DNA of 53,308 bases from NCBI RefSeq assembly GCF_903893715.1, contig NZ_CAITNG010000141.1, positions 1 through 53,308 of the forward strand, in the 5' to 3' direction. Both the position numbers and the translations under genes were made by a program. The notes beneath the pieces were generated by a model. The model did not search any database. It worked only from the letters and a program-made list of their open reading frames with translations, and was not told the origin of the DNA. The DNA comes from an uncultured Mucilaginibacter sp. GTDB lineage: Bacteria; Bacteroidota; Bacteroidia; Sphingobacteriales; Sphingobacteriaceae. Shown here piece after piece: positions 31,238 through 39,992 of the stretch. The first letter of the stretch is position 1. Every line of letters starts with the position of its first letter.

Positions 31238-33028
31238 ATGGAAGCAATAGAGAAAAAAGTAATAAAAGGTGGTGAATTTATCATCAAAGAAACAGAAGCC
31301 ACCGACATCTTCATCCCGGAAGAATTTGACGAAGAATCGCAAATGATCCAAAAATCATGCGAAGACTTTTTGGCTGCCGAGGTATTACCCAACCTCGACC
31401 GTATCGACGCGCAGGAAGAAGGCCTGATGCCCACGCTGATGGACAAGGCCGGCGAATTGGGCTTACTCAGCGTTTCTATCCCCGAAGAATACGGCGGCTT
31501 TGGTAAAAACTTCAATACCTCCATGTTGGTAGCCGATGCCGTTGGCGCGGGATATTCCTTCGCGGTGGCTTTATCTGCCCATACCGGCATAGGCACATTG
31601 CCTATCCTATACTATGGCAACGAAGAACAAAAACAAAAATATATACCCAAATTAGGCACGGGAGAGTGGAAAGCGGCGTACTGCTTAACCGAGCCTAATT
31701 CCGGTTCCGATGCCAACTCAGGCCGTACAAAAGCCGTGTTGGATAAAGATGGCAAACATTACCTCATTACCGGGCAAAAAATGTGGATCACCAACGGTGG
31801 CTTTGCCGATGTGTTCGTGGTATTCGCCAAGATAGACGATGATGCCAATCTGAGCGCATTTATTGTAGAACGCGCTTTCGGTGGTATCACCATGAATCCC
31901 GAGGAACATAAACTCGGCATCAAAGGCTCATCAACCCGCCAGATATTCTTTAACGACTGCCCCGTGCCGGTCGAAAACCTCTTGTCCGAAAGGCAAAACG
32001 GCTTTAAAATAGCGGTGAATATCCTCAATATAGGTCGTATTAAGTTAGGTGCCGCGGCTATTGGTTCGGCGCGTATGGCTTTAAGTTATGCCATCAAATA
32101 TTCTAACGAACGCATCCAGTTTAAACTGCCTATCTCAAAATTTGGTGCTATACGCTATAAACTGGCCGAAATGGCTACCCGCAACTATGCTTGCCAAAGC
32201 GCGGCCTACCGCGCCGGGCAAAACATTGATGATACTTACGAGCATTTGGTTGCCGATGGTATGGACAAAACAAAAGCCAAACTAAAATCGGTGGAGCAAT
32301 TTGCCATCGAGTGTGCCATCCTGAAAGTTTGGGGATCAGAAATGCTGGATTACGTGGTAGACGAAGGGCTGCAGGTTTATGGCGGCATGGGTTATAGTGC
32401 CGAAGCGCCAATGGAACGTGCTTATCGCGATAGCCGCATCAACCGCATATTTGAAGGCACCAACGAAATCAACCGTATGCTCATTGTGGATATGCTGCTC
32501 AAACGCGCCCTAAAAGGCGAACTCGACCTGATGACACCTGCCATGGCCGTGGCAAGTGAACTGATGGCCATACCCGATTTTGCACCCGATGACGACGCGC
32601 CATTCGCCTACGAGAAGAAGATACTCAAAAACCTCAAAAAAGCTGGCTTGATGATCGCCGGATCGGCTGTGCAAAAGCTGATGGCCACCCTGGGCAAAGA
32701 GCAGGAAATACTGATGAACATTGCCAATATGGTAGGGGAGGTGTACCTGGCCGAATCGACCATCCTGCGTACCGAAAAGCTGGTGAAACAGCGCGGCGAA
32801 GCGGCGTGTGCCGGTCAGTTGGATATGATGCGCATATACCTGCACCAGGCCACCGATATTGTTTACGTACAAGGCAAGGAAGCCCTCAACTCGTTTGCCG
32901 AAGGCGATGAGTTTACCGCCATGATGATGGGCCTTAAACGCTTTACAAAAACCCAGCCATTTAATATAAAAGAAGCAAGGCAGCGTGTGGCAAAACAACT
33001 CATCGAGGCCAACAAATACTGCTTTTAG
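31238..33028 (+). CDS. fadE: Acyl-CoA dehydrogenase (FadE-like)
   Basis: The 596-residue flavoprotein carries out the first oxidation of beta-oxidation. Family motifs are AAYCLTEPNSGSDANSGRT (FAD/substrate site, about 148-166), WITNGGFADVFVVFAK, GIKGSSTRQIFFNDCPVP and, after the catalytic region, GGMGYSAEAPMERAYRDSRINRIFEGTNEINR. The extra C-terminal domain of about 170 residues and the total length match Bacillus FadE (594 residues) and not the short 380-residue acyl-CoA dehydrogenases such as the one at 40.7 kb. It closes the fadNAE operon and is followed by a terminator. Confidence 0.93.
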   Translation: MEAIEKKVIKGGEFIIKETEATDIFIPEEFDEESQMIQKSCEDFLAAEVLPNLDRIDAQEEGLMPTLMDKAGELGLLSVSIPEEYGGFGKNFNTSMLVADAVGAGYSFAVALSAHTGIGTLPILYYGNEEQKQKYIPKLGTGEWKAAYCLTEPNSGSDANSGRTKAVLDKDGKHYLITGQKMWITNGGFADVFVVFAKIDDDANLSAFIVERAFGGITMNPEEHKLGIKGSSTRQIFFNDCPVPVENLLSERQNGFKIAVNILNIGRIKLGAAAIGSARMALSYAIKYSNERIQFKLPISKFGAIRYKLAEMATRNYACQSAAYRAGQNIDDTYEHLVADGMDKTKAKLKSVEQFAIECAILKVWGSEMLDYVVDEGLQVYGGMGYSAEAPMERAYRDSRINRIFEGTNEINRMLIVDMLLKRALKGELDLMTPAMAVASELMAIPDFAPDDDAPFAYEKKILKNLKKAGLMIAGSAVQKLMATLGKEQEILMNIANMVGEVYLAESTILRTEKLVKQRGEAACAGQLDMMRIYLHQATDIVYVQGKEALNSFAEGDEFTAMMMGLKRFTKTQPFNIKEARQRVAKQLIEANKYCF

Positions 33029-33070
33029 GCCATAAAAATTAAATTATTAAGTGACCTTTATAGTAATGCC

Positions 33071-33102
33071 GGCCGTTATCCATTTTTGGGTAACGGCCTT
33101 TG
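33071..33102 (+). terminator. Terminator after fadE
   Basis: GGCCGTTATCC and GGGTAACGGCC form a hairpin around ATTTTT, followed by TTTGTAATTA. It lies 43 bases after the fadE stop codon and should end the fad operon. Confidence 0.75.
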
Positions 33103-33217
33103 TAATTATTTGCCATTTCTGCGTTATAGTAGTTATCCGGCTCGCATGTCTTGGGCGCGTTTTGTAATTAAAATATGTTAAAAAGTGTTAAGGTTCGGAT
33201 ATTGTGTTTTAAAAAGA

Positions 33218-33225
33218 TAAATTTG
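33218..33225 (+). promoter_or_regulatory. TAnnTTTG -7 box of the FKBP lipoprotein gene
   Basis: TAAATTTG, ten bases before the ATG at 33235. It lies downstream of the alternative start at 33175, ruling that start out. Confidence 0.55.
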
Positions 33226-33234
33226 CGTTTTATT

Positions 33235-33744
33235 ATGATGGGCAGGATACTGTTAATTGTTGTATTATGCGGTTGTTTGGCAGCATGCTCAAAAAGCGAT
33301 ACACCTCTGCCAGGGGCTATTTCGCCGCAGCAGTTGGCTGCCGATACGGTTTTGATACGCAGCTATATTAACAGCAGCAATGCAACGGGTTTTTTGCCCG
33401 ATGTAAGTAATGGGGTAGCTACCGGGGTTTATTATAAGATTGATACATTGGGAACTGGCAATGCTTTGTTTACCAGTTCAACATTAGTAACGGTAGGTTA
33501 CCAGGGCAGTGTGATGGGGAGCAGTACGATATTTGCGCAAACAAGTAACTTTCATCCTTCGTTTTCATACGGACAGATGATATTAGGTTGGCAATACGGC
33601 ATACGGCATATAAAAACAGGTGGAACGGTACGCTTGCTCATACCTTCGGGTTATGCATACGGGCCATATCCGCAATCAACATTAGGTTTACCGGCTAACG
33701 CGATACTTGATTTTACAATAAAACTATACAATATAAGTAACTGA
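33235..33744 (+). CDS. FKBP-type peptidyl-prolyl isomerase lipoprotein
   Basis: The 169-residue product begins MMGRILLIVVLCGCLAACSK, a lipoprotein signal with lipobox LAAC. The mature part is a single FKBP domain: GVYYKIDTLGTGN, TVGYQGSVMGS, LGWQYGIRHIKTGGTVRLLIPSGYAYG is split here into GWQYGIRHI and RLLIPSGYAYG, then LPANAILDFTIKLYN. FKBP enzymes isomerise Xaa-Pro bonds and help fold exported proteins. The TVRLLIPS/LAYG core is conserved, but the first strands with the aromatic pocket are divergent. The next gene, an FKBP of two domains, starts ten bases after the stop codon; the two form an operon. Both should lie on the envelope side of the membrane. Confidence 0.82.
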   Translation: MMGRILLIVVLCGCLAACSKSDTPLPGAISPQQLAADTVLIRSYINSSNATGFLPDVSNGVATGVYYKIDTLGTGNALFTSSTLVTVGYQGSVMGSSTIFAQTSNFHPSFSYGQMILGWQYGIRHIKTGGTVRLLIPSGYAYGPYPQSTLGLPANAILDFTIKLYNISN

Positions 33745-33754
33745 ATACACATAA

Positions 33755-34705
33755 ATGAAGAGAATATTTTATACCCTGGTCTTGCTGATTGCTGTTGGCC
33801 TGGTATCATGTAAGAAAAGCAACGAAGTTTCTATCCTACAGTTTGATGATAGTCAGATTCAGGGCTATATACAACAAAACAACATCAAGGGCATGGTGCG
33901 CGATACATCGGGCGGCGATACCACTGGCATATACTACCAGATATTGAACGCCGGCACAGGCCCCGTTGTTGATTATCCGGATGAAGTGTCATATGTTTAT
34001 ACTTACCAAACTTTTGATGGTGAATATTCCACTACCGATACAATAGCCAACCATGCCTATAATTTTCTGGGGCACGTTACGCCACCGGCCATTCAGCTCA
34101 GCATAAAAAACATCATGAAACGCAAAGGTACCAAGGTACGCTTGCTCATTCCTTCGAGGCTTGCCTTTGGCAGGGATGGCTATTTTGCCGGTGCTATTCA
34201 CATCAACGGCAACGAATGTCTCGATTATACCATCAACTTATTAGATGGTGATTATGATGCTGTAGCCAAAATCAACCATCAGGCCGTGTACGACCAAATA
34301 AGTATCCAAAAATACATGGCGGCTAATAGTTTGACAGGTTATACACAAACACCCTCCGGTTTATGGTATAAAATTACTCAGGCGGGCACCGGTACAGCTG
34401 CCATTGGTATGAATTCAACAGTCGGCTTGCAATATACAGGTTACTTGTTTAATGGGGTAGCGTTCGATACCGAAACCAATACCGATCTTACCGTATCGGC
34501 AACAACATTTTATACTCTATATTCCCTCATACCCGGTTTTTCGGAAGGATTAAGCCATATTACCCAAGGGGGAAGTATCTCCTTGATTATGCCGTCAACA
34601 CTGGCCTATCAAAATGGGGGGTCAACAAACAGTATAACAGGTGTTACCGTACCCTCTTTTAGCAGTTTGCGATTTGATGTTTATATCGTATCGGTAACTA
34701 ATTAG
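33755..34705 (+). CDS. Two-domain FKBP-type isomerase lipoprotein
   Basis: The 316-residue lipoprotein (lipobox LVSC, Cys at 19) carries two FKBP domains. The first (about 45-165) includes GIYYQILNAGTGP, VSYVYTYQTFDG and GTKVRLLIPSRLAFGRDG. The second (about 185-315) includes GLWYKITQAGTG, VGLQYTGYLFNGVAFDTE, IPGFSEGLSHITQGGSISLIMPS and SLRFDVYIVSV. Only the second resembles an active FKBP fold closely (YTGYLFNGVAFD, IPGFSEGL); the first is degenerate and may serve in binding or dimerisation. It follows the single-domain FKBP by ten bases and is convergent with the photolyase gene. Confidence 0.82.
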   Translation: MKRIFYTLVLLIAVGLVSCKKSNEVSILQFDDSQIQGYIQQNNIKGMVRDTSGGDTTGIYYQILNAGTGPVVDYPDEVSYVYTYQTFDGEYSTTDTIANHAYNFLGHVTPPAIQLSIKNIMKRKGTKVRLLIPSRLAFGRDGYFAGAIHINGNECLDYTINLLDGDYDAVAKINHQAVYDQISIQKYMAANSLTGYTQTPSGLWYKITQAGTGTAAIGMNSTVGLQYTGYLFNGVAFDTETNTDLTVSATTFYTLYSLIPGFSEGLSHITQGGSISLIMPSTLAYQNGGSTNSITGVTVPSFSSLRFDVYIVSVTN

Positions 34706-34708
34706 CGT

Positions 34709-36016
34709 CTATTTTGATACAGCTTCCTTAAAAACTTTGAGGCAACGCTCACGGGCAAAAACATGTTCAATAATGGGTTTCGGATATTGGCTAAAGTCGG
34801 CATACTCCGGAACCCATTTTTTTATGTACGCCAATTGCGGGTCAAACCGCTTTAATTGCAACTCGGGGCTAAACACCCTGAAATAGGGTGCCGCGTCGGT
34901 ACCGCTGCCAGCCGCCCATTGCCAGCCGCCAACATTGCTTGCCATTTCATAGTCCAATAGCTTTGCAGCAAAATATTGCTCGCCCCAGCGCCAGTCTATC
35001 AGCAGGTGCTTGCTTAAAAAGCTGGCAGCAACCATGCGCACACGGTTGTGCATATAGCCTGTAGCGTTCAGCTCACGCATGCCGGCATCAACCAGCGGGT
35101 AGCCCGTTTTACCTTCACACCAGGCTTTAAACTCGTCTTCATCGTTGCGCCACTGTATCCGGTCGTATTCCGGTTTGAAGGCTTTCGTGGCCGTATGCGG
35201 AAAATGGTATAATATCATCATATAAAACTCCCGCCATATCAGTTCGTTCAGCCAGGTCTTCTCTTCTGATGCATAAGCATCCGCAGCCAAAGCCCTTATG
35301 CTTACCGTACCAAACCGCAGGTGCAAACCAATATGCGATGTTCCCTTTAGCGCAGGGAAATCCCTATCTCGGGCATAATGCTTGATGATGCCGTTATAGT
35401 TTTTACCCGGAAAAGTTATAGCTGTTTCGGTAAAACCCATGTCGCTTAGCGTTGGTAGGGCTATTGCTTTAGTTTGTAGCAGGTTGGTCAAGTATTTTTG
35501 GGTAGGATATGGTTTCAAATAAAATGGCTTCAGTTTCTCATACCATTTGCGTTTATAAGGCGTAAACACGGTATAAGGCTTGCCGTCGTTTTTTGTTACC
35601 TCATCCTTTTCAAATATTACCTGGTCTTTATAAGTATAAAACGAAATATTCCTTTGGCCGAGCATCGTTTTTACTTCGCTGTCGCGCGAATGGGCATAAG
35701 GCTCATAATCATGATTGGTATATACAGCAGCCACATCGTAAGTGTTTAACAGTTCGTGCCAGGCATCAGCTGGCTTGGCATATTTTACCAATAGCCCCGA
35801 ATGGTGCTTTTTCAATTCTTCGTATAAACCTTCAACCGTTTGATGAATAAATGTAACCCTCGCGTCCGCTTTGTCCTCCAGCTTGTCCAGTATTTCCGGG
35901 TCAAAAATAAACAAAGGCAAAACAGGGTAGGGGCCTTTAAGGGCATGGTATAGCCCCGCGTTATCATCCAGCCGCAAATCTCTGCGGAACCAAAATATAC
36001 TGACTTTTTGCTGCAT
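34709..36016 (-). CDS. Deoxyribodipyrimidine photolyase / cryptochrome family
   Basis: The 435-residue flavoprotein uses light to split pyrimidine dimers in DNA. The N-terminal photolyase domain starts KVSIFWFRRDLRLDDNAGL and has an alpha/beta antenna fold. The FAD-binding C-terminal half has SHIGLHLRFGTVSIRAL, WLNELIWREFYMMILYHFP and the long signature ARMRELNATGYMHNR-like segment DAGMRELNATGYMHNRVRM, then DWRWGEQYFAAKLLDYEMA and GGWQWAAGSGTDAAPYFR. The ATG at 36016 is taken because the frame upstream starts only with a TTG and an unrelated extension. The family also includes cryptochromes; the WQWA and NxxG signatures favour a true CPD photolyase. Confidence 0.9.
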   Translation of the reverse strand: MQQKVSIFWFRRDLRLDDNAGLYHALKGPYPVLPLFIFDPEILDKLEDKADARVTFIHQTVEGLYEELKKHHSGLLVKYAKPADAWHELLNTYDVAAVYTNHDYEPYAHSRDSEVKTMLGQRNISFYTYKDQVIFEKDEVTKNDGKPYTVFTPYKRKWYEKLKPFYLKPYPTQKYLTNLLQTKAIALPTLSDMGFTETAITFPGKNYNGIIKHYARDRDFPALKGTSHIGLHLRFGTVSIRALAADAYASEEKTWLNELIWREFYMMILYHFPHTATKAFKPEYDRIQWRNDEDEFKAWCEGKTGYPLVDAGMRELNATGYMHNRVRMVAASFLSKHLLIDWRWGEQYFAAKLLDYEMASNVGGWQWAAGSGTDAAPYFRVFSPELQLKRFDPQLAYIKKWVPEYADFSQYPKPIIEHVFARERCLKVFKEAVSK

Positions 36017-36092
36017 TTGTGTAATTGCCTTTTTGGGCAACGCATAGTTAATTAAAAGCAATTACACTAAAAAGCAAACCAAATAATGTGAC

Positions 36093-36127
36093 AAAAAAAT
36101 AACCCCAGCCTTTTTGGGGCAGGGGTT
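36093..36127 (-). terminator. Terminator of the sigma-DUF4097 operon
   Basis: Read on the minus strand, AACCCCTGCC pairs with GGCTGGGGTT around CCAAAAA, followed by ATTTTTTTG. It lies 25 bases after the DUF4097 stop codon. Confidence 0.85.
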
Positions 36128-36152
36128 ACGGGGATATGTTGAGGAGTTTACT

Positions 36153-37664
36153 TTAGTCGAATTTTACACTGCTGTAATTGGTTTTTATCGAAATGGTTTT
36201 ATCCGCATCGCCTTTACCAATATGCCCTTTGTAGATTTGGGTCGAGTTCCAGCCGCGTTGACTATCATCAGGTGTTTTTTCGGTAATACTTACCGGGTGG
36301 CTGCCATAATTAAAACCGCCGTAACGTACACTTACATCAAAATTAAGGTTCGGCTCGCCCGGTAAACCCAATGTTACGCTCGCAAAATCTGAGCTTACCG
36401 ACAAGCTTTTAAAACCCTTGTCAAGCGCGGCTATTTTTAAACCACCACCATAATGCAGATTGATATTGCCCGATGTTTTAAGCAGGGCTATTTTCGCAGG
36501 ACTGAATTTGATCTCGGCATTCAGGTTATCGCAGGTGCCCAGTTCAAGGGTGCCGTAATCAACTTTTAGGTTGCTGCCATTTAAGTTTTCAATGTTTGTA
36601 TTGATGAACTTGGCGGTGATATCATTCGCCGGATTGCTTAGTTTTTTGGCATTAAAAGTTCCATAACTGTTGTTAATAGTTAATTTTCCATCAAAATCGG
36701 GTAAAGTTGTCGTACCAAAACGATTTGTAATGCTCAACGCGTTTTTTGATGGTAAATACACGGTATAATTGATCTGTACACGATGGATGGTATACTTTCC
36801 GTCATCCGAATTGGTAAACCACGAGTGGTTTTTTTCGGCAAATGTCGTTTTAAAAGCGATTGTTGAACCATCTTTACTGTCATTTATCGATACGTCGTCC
36901 AATATCTTTTGGGCTTCGGCTTGCTCATTCGCATCGGCTTTTATTTCTACATCAACCTTAAATTCGTTTTTGTCCCACGTATTTACAGTAACTTTACCAT
37001 AGCTGTTTTCAATGGCAAGCTGGTCGCCTTTACCAACGGGGTAGCTTTTGGTATAATTTTTTGTCAATTCTTTTATTTCGCCGCTTTTTATCTTATCCTG
37101 TAAGGTTTTGTCCGCATCATAGTTGTACCCTTTTCTCGGTGCAGCAAATGCCCTGTCAAAGCTCCTCGCATCGGCATCAGCCCTGTCTTTCATCATCCTT
37201 TGCATACTTTCTGTACGCGCTGCCGCCTGGGCTTTCATTTCCTCGTTGCGCAAAGCATTCATTTGCTGGCGCAATTCGGTCATTTTAGCATTTAGGTCGT
37301 TCATCTTCTTGCGGTATACCGAGTCTGTTGCCAGGCTCTTCTTACGCCCTGTGTCCGATTGCAAATAGTCCATGCCATAATACGTTTGCCCCGTCGGGGC
37401 CATACCTGCCATAGCTACCATAGGGGTAACCGACGACATTTGCCCCATCGGGACCATCACGCCTTTTTTCATCTTCATCGGCTTCGCTGGTGCCATGGAG
37501 GGCATAGCTACCATAGGGGTAACCGACGACTGTGCCATAGGTGCAACAATAGCTGTGTCGGCCTTGGCCGGTGGGAGTGTGGTACTTTGTTGCGCCACGC
37601 ATTTATAAACAGGTGCCAGCGCAATAAATGCAATCAGGGCTGATTTAAATATTCTTGTTTTCAT
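36153..37664 (-). CDS. DUF4097-type beta-helix protein with Met/Pro-rich N-terminus
   Basis: The 503-residue product has a signal peptide (SALIAFIALAPVYKCVA) followed by an unusual low-complexity region at about 30-95, where SSVTPMVAM occurs twice with KPMKMKKGVMVPMG between. A charged coiled-coil stretch (105-175, MNDLNAKMTELRQQMNALR) comes next. From about 205 to the end is a DUF4097 putative-adhesin right-handed beta-helix with repeated strands (LAIENSYGKVTVNTWDKNEF, LTINNSYGTFNAKKL, LKVDYGTLELGTCDN). It is the last gene of an ECF sigma operon and overlaps the preceding gene by 20 bases. Such proteins are outer-surface or periplasmic; function unknown. Confidence 0.72.
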   Translation of the reverse strand: MKTRIFKSALIAFIALAPVYKCVAQQSTTLPPAKADTAIVAPMAQSSVTPMVAMPSMAPAKPMKMKKGVMVPMGQMSSVTPMVAMAGMAPTGQTYYGMDYLQSDTGRKKSLATDSVYRKKMNDLNAKMTELRQQMNALRNEEMKAQAAARTESMQRMMKDRADADARSFDRAFAAPRKGYNYDADKTLQDKIKSGEIKELTKNYTKSYPVGKGDQLAIENSYGKVTVNTWDKNEFKVDVEIKADANEQAEAQKILDDVSINDSKDGSTIAFKTTFAEKNHSWFTNSDDGKYTIHRVQINYTVYLPSKNALSITNRFGTTTLPDFDGKLTINNSYGTFNAKKLSNPANDITAKFINTNIENLNGSNLKVDYGTLELGTCDNLNAEIKFSPAKIALLKTSGNINLHYGGGLKIAALDKGFKSLSVSSDFASVTLGLPGEPNLNFDVSVRYGGFNYGSHPVSITEKTPDDSQRGWNSTQIYKGHIGKGDADKTISIKTNYSSVKFD

Positions 37665-38205
37665 GTGTTTGTTCTTTTTTCATTTCATTAAACTGTTCAA
37701 TTACCTGTAGTTGTTGATTGAGCACCTCTGTTTGTATTTGCAAATTCCGGATCATTGCACGTAAAACAAATTCCTGGTTAGGGCTGGTGGCCAAATCTTT
37801 ATTCAGTTTTTTATAGGTCGAGTCCATTTTGGCTATCTCGCCGCTAAACTCTTTGTAAAGTTCAGGGTCGCTTTTGGCCAATACTTTTAATTCATTACGC
37901 TTATTTTGCACCAACGATGCGTATTGCACCTGTTGTTTGGCTTCCTCGGGGTTAATAGTGGCCAGATTTACCGGGCGGTTTTGTTCGCTCTTTAAATAGA
38001 ACGCGAAACCAGCCCCCATCACCACTACAATAATGGCCGCTACCTTTAACACAAAATTCAACGTAAACATTTTTGCTTCCCTTTTGGGGATGACTTCTTT
38101 TGGGCTTAATTTTTGTTCGATCTTGTCCCACAGATCATTTCCCGCTTCCAGGTCATCAAACTCCGCACGGTTCGTTTTGATGAAGTCCTCTAATCGCTTG
38201 CTCAT
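37645..38205 (-). CDS. Single-pass membrane protein, probable anti-sigma factor
   Basis: The 186-residue protein has a cytoplasmic N-terminus of about 50 residues (MSKRLEDFIKTNRAEFDDLEAGNDLWDKIEQKL), one transmembrane helix (VLKVAAIIVVVMGAGFAFYL, about 53-72) and a helical, charged outer part. This is the layout of an anti-sigma regulator. The start codon overlaps the stop codon of the ECF sigma gene (ATGA), so both are translated together. No zinc-binding anti-sigma motif is visible, hence only context and topology support the role. Its end overlaps the DUF4097 gene by 20 bases. Confidence 0.65.
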   Translation of the reverse strand: MSKRLEDFIKTNRAEFDDLEAGNDLWDKIEQKLSPKEVIPKREAKMFTLNFVLKVAAIIVVVMGAGFAFYLKSEQNRPVNLATINPEEAKQQVQYASLVQNKRNELKVLAKSDPELYKEFSGEIAKMDSTYKKLNKDLATSPNQEFVLRAMIRNLQIQTEVLNQQLQVIEQFNEMKKEQTHENKNI

Positions 38206-38759
38206 GATGCTATTCCTCTCTGTTTCAATATGTCAATTAACTTTCTTTTTGCCCTTAAAAACTGCGTCCGCGATGTGTTTTGGTTAATACTCAAAATTTC
38301 GCTTATCTCCTCGTGGTCATATCCCTCCAGTAAATAGAGCGACAATACTAAGCGGTACCCCTCGGGCAGTTCTTTAATGGCTGCTTTTATTTGTTCTACT
38401 TTATAAATCGTTTCCTCGTCATCGTAAACCTCTTCATTAGCAATTTCTATTTGTTCGTCATCAATGCTCACCAAATCCATTTTGCGCTTGCGCAACAGGT
38501 TAATGGCACGGTGTACAACAATTTGTTTTAGCCATAAACCAAAGGTCGTCTCCTGCCTGAAGTCGTGTATCCTGGCAAAGGCATCCAAAAAAGCTTCTTG
38601 CAGCACATCCTGTGCCTCATCCAAATTGTCAACTATCCTGAAAGCGGTGTTTAACATGGCTTTCGAATACAGTTTGTACAACTCGTAATGCGCTTTTTTA
38701 CTTCCCTGCTTGCATTCAACCACCAGGTTGTAATGCTTGTCAACGTAAACGGCTTCCAA
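38202..38759 (-). CDS. ECF-type RNA polymerase sigma factor
   Basis: The 185-residue protein has the two conserved sigma-70 regions of ECF factors. Region 2 spans about 20-95, with KAMLNTAFRIVDNLDEAQDVLQEAFLDAFARIHDFR; region 4 at about 115-180 has AIKELPEGYRLVLSLYLLEGYDHEEISEILSINQNTSRTQFLRAKRKL, a helix-turn-helix. The start is a TTG: a stop codon lies just upstream in frame and no ATG occurs before region 2. It is the first gene of a three-gene operon (sigma, membrane regulator, DUF4097 protein) in which all junctions overlap. It should direct expression of an envelope-related regulon, including probably its own operon. Confidence 0.9.
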   Translation of the reverse strand: MEAVYVDKHYNLVVECKQGSKKAHYELYKLYSKAMLNTAFRIVDNLDEAQDVLQEAFLDAFARIHDFRQETTFGLWLKQIVVHRAINLLRKRKMDLVSIDDEQIEIANEEVYDDEETIYKVEQIKAAIKELPEGYRLVLSLYLLEGYDHEEISEILSINQNTSRTQFLRAKRKLIDILKQRGIAS

Positions 38760-38823
38760 ATTTTAAACAGCTTTCAGATTAAATGACACAGCGTTTTTTA
38801 AAACGTTGCACCAAAGCTTAAAT

Positions 38824-39357
38824 TTAGTGAAGAGAATTAAGAAAATGGTCTATTGCACCAATGGCGTTCTGGTATCTTTCATCGTCCAGGCCCGATATAA
38901 CGGTGTATTCAGCTTTGATGGTCTGTAGTTCGGCATGCCAAACGTCCATAAAATGTTCGCGCAAAGCAGGGAAATCGCGCAGCGGGTCATCTTCCCAGGG
39001 CATATCGATGTTTAGCAGCAGGTAATAATCGTAATGATGGCGGCCAAGCTCCTCAACCACCTCGGGCGGCGATTGTCCGAATATATGGTCGCTCCAAATC
39101 TTTACGGTAATAAAGGTAGTATCGCAAATCAGCAGTTTATTGGCTTGGGGCAAAAACTCGTTTTCCAAGGCCAACTGCCCTTTAAACATATTGATCTCAT
39201 CCTGCCAGGTGGGTGGCTCGCTTAATTTCTCACAATACTCGCGCGCATATTCGGGCACCCAAACCGTATGGTAATGTTTGGCCAGATAAGCCGCCATGGT
39301 CGACTTGCCCGTCGACTCCGGCCCAACAATCGCTATTTTGATAATGGGCTTGGTCAT
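38824..39357 (-). CDS. NadR-like nicotinamide riboside kinase (AAA_28 family)
   Basis: The 177-residue protein is a P-loop kinase resembling the C-terminal kinase domain of NadR: Walker A is IAIVGPESTGKSTMAAYLA (8-26), and a PEYAREYCEKL segment and the Walker B-like LLICDTTFITVKIWSDHIFG follow. In NadR this domain phosphorylates nicotinamide riboside to NMN. The gene overlaps pnuC by four bases (ATGA), and PnuC imports nicotinamide riboside; the pair forms a standard salvage unit. The NadR adenylyltransferase and repressor domains are absent. Thiamine use by PnuT relatives is possible in Bacteroidota, but no thiamine riboswitch is seen here. Confidence 0.85.
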   Translation of the reverse strand: MTKPIIKIAIVGPESTGKSTMAAYLAKHYHTVWVPEYAREYCEKLSEPPTWQDEINMFKGQLALENEFLPQANKLLICDTTFITVKIWSDHIFGQSPPEVVEELGRHHYDYYLLLNIDMPWEDDPLRDFPALREHFMDVWHAELQTIKAEYTVISGLDDERYQNAIGAIDHFLNSLH

Positions 39358-39983
39358 GATGGTAACAATTGCTTTTTATATTGCTTGCGCCAGTCGATAT
39401 ACCCAAACAAGGCAAGGCCGGTATATACCAAAAACAGTATCGCTGTTAAATGCAGGTCTTTCATAAAATACACGCCAATGTATATCACATCAACAAATAC
39501 CCATATCAGCCAGTTCTCTAATATTTTGCGGGCCAAAAACAATTGCGCAATTAAACTGCAAACGGTACAAAAACTATCGAGGTACGGAAAAGCTGCCGGC
39601 TTGTAATGCAACAACGGGGCCAGCCTCACCAACATAAAGCCCAGTGATGGTGATAATATAACCACAGCCAATACCGACCATATTACCTGTTGTTTTGATA
39701 TGCGTACGATGGGTATCGCCTTTTCTGTTTTTGGCCGGCGGCTCCAATAGTACCACCCGTATATATTGCTGATGAACAGGTAAACATATTGCCCCATATC
39801 AGCATACAAACTGCTTTTGGCAAAAATGAAGATGTAAATGCCCGTGCTCACAATAGCGAATGGCCAGTTCCAGATGATGTTTAGCGCCGCCAATAAAACG
39901 CAAATAATACCCGTTACAAAGCCAATACGCTCCAATATGCTTTGCAATTCCCACCACGATTCAATGGTCCTGATAAATTCCAT
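39354..39983 (-). CDS. pnuC: PnuC-family nicotinamide riboside transporter
   Basis: The 209-residue membrane protein belongs to the PnuC family with seven to eight predicted helices. Family motifs are visible as VTGIICVLLAALNIIWNWPFAIVSTGIYIFIF in pieces (GIICVLLAALNIIWNWPF; STGIYIFIF), ISNIYGWYYW and the end segment ENWLIWVFVDVIYIGVYFMKDLHLTA. PnuC carriers let nicotinamide riboside enter by facilitated diffusion, trapped by phosphorylation, here by the overlapping kinase gene. The ATG at 39983 is chosen; the preceding TTG at 39986 gives only one more residue. It is preceded by a small XRE regulator gene nine bases away. Confidence 0.9.
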   Translation of the reverse strand: MEFIRTIESWWELQSILERIGFVTGIICVLLAALNIIWNWPFAIVSTGIYIFIFAKSSLYADMGQYVYLFISNIYGWYYWSRRPKTEKAIPIVRISKQQVIWSVLAVVILSPSLGFMLVRLAPLLHYKPAAFPYLDSFCTVCSLIAQLFLARKILENWLIWVFVDVIYIGVYFMKDLHLTAILFLVYTGLALFGYIDWRKQYKKQLLPS

Positions 39984-39992
39984 CAAATTTTT

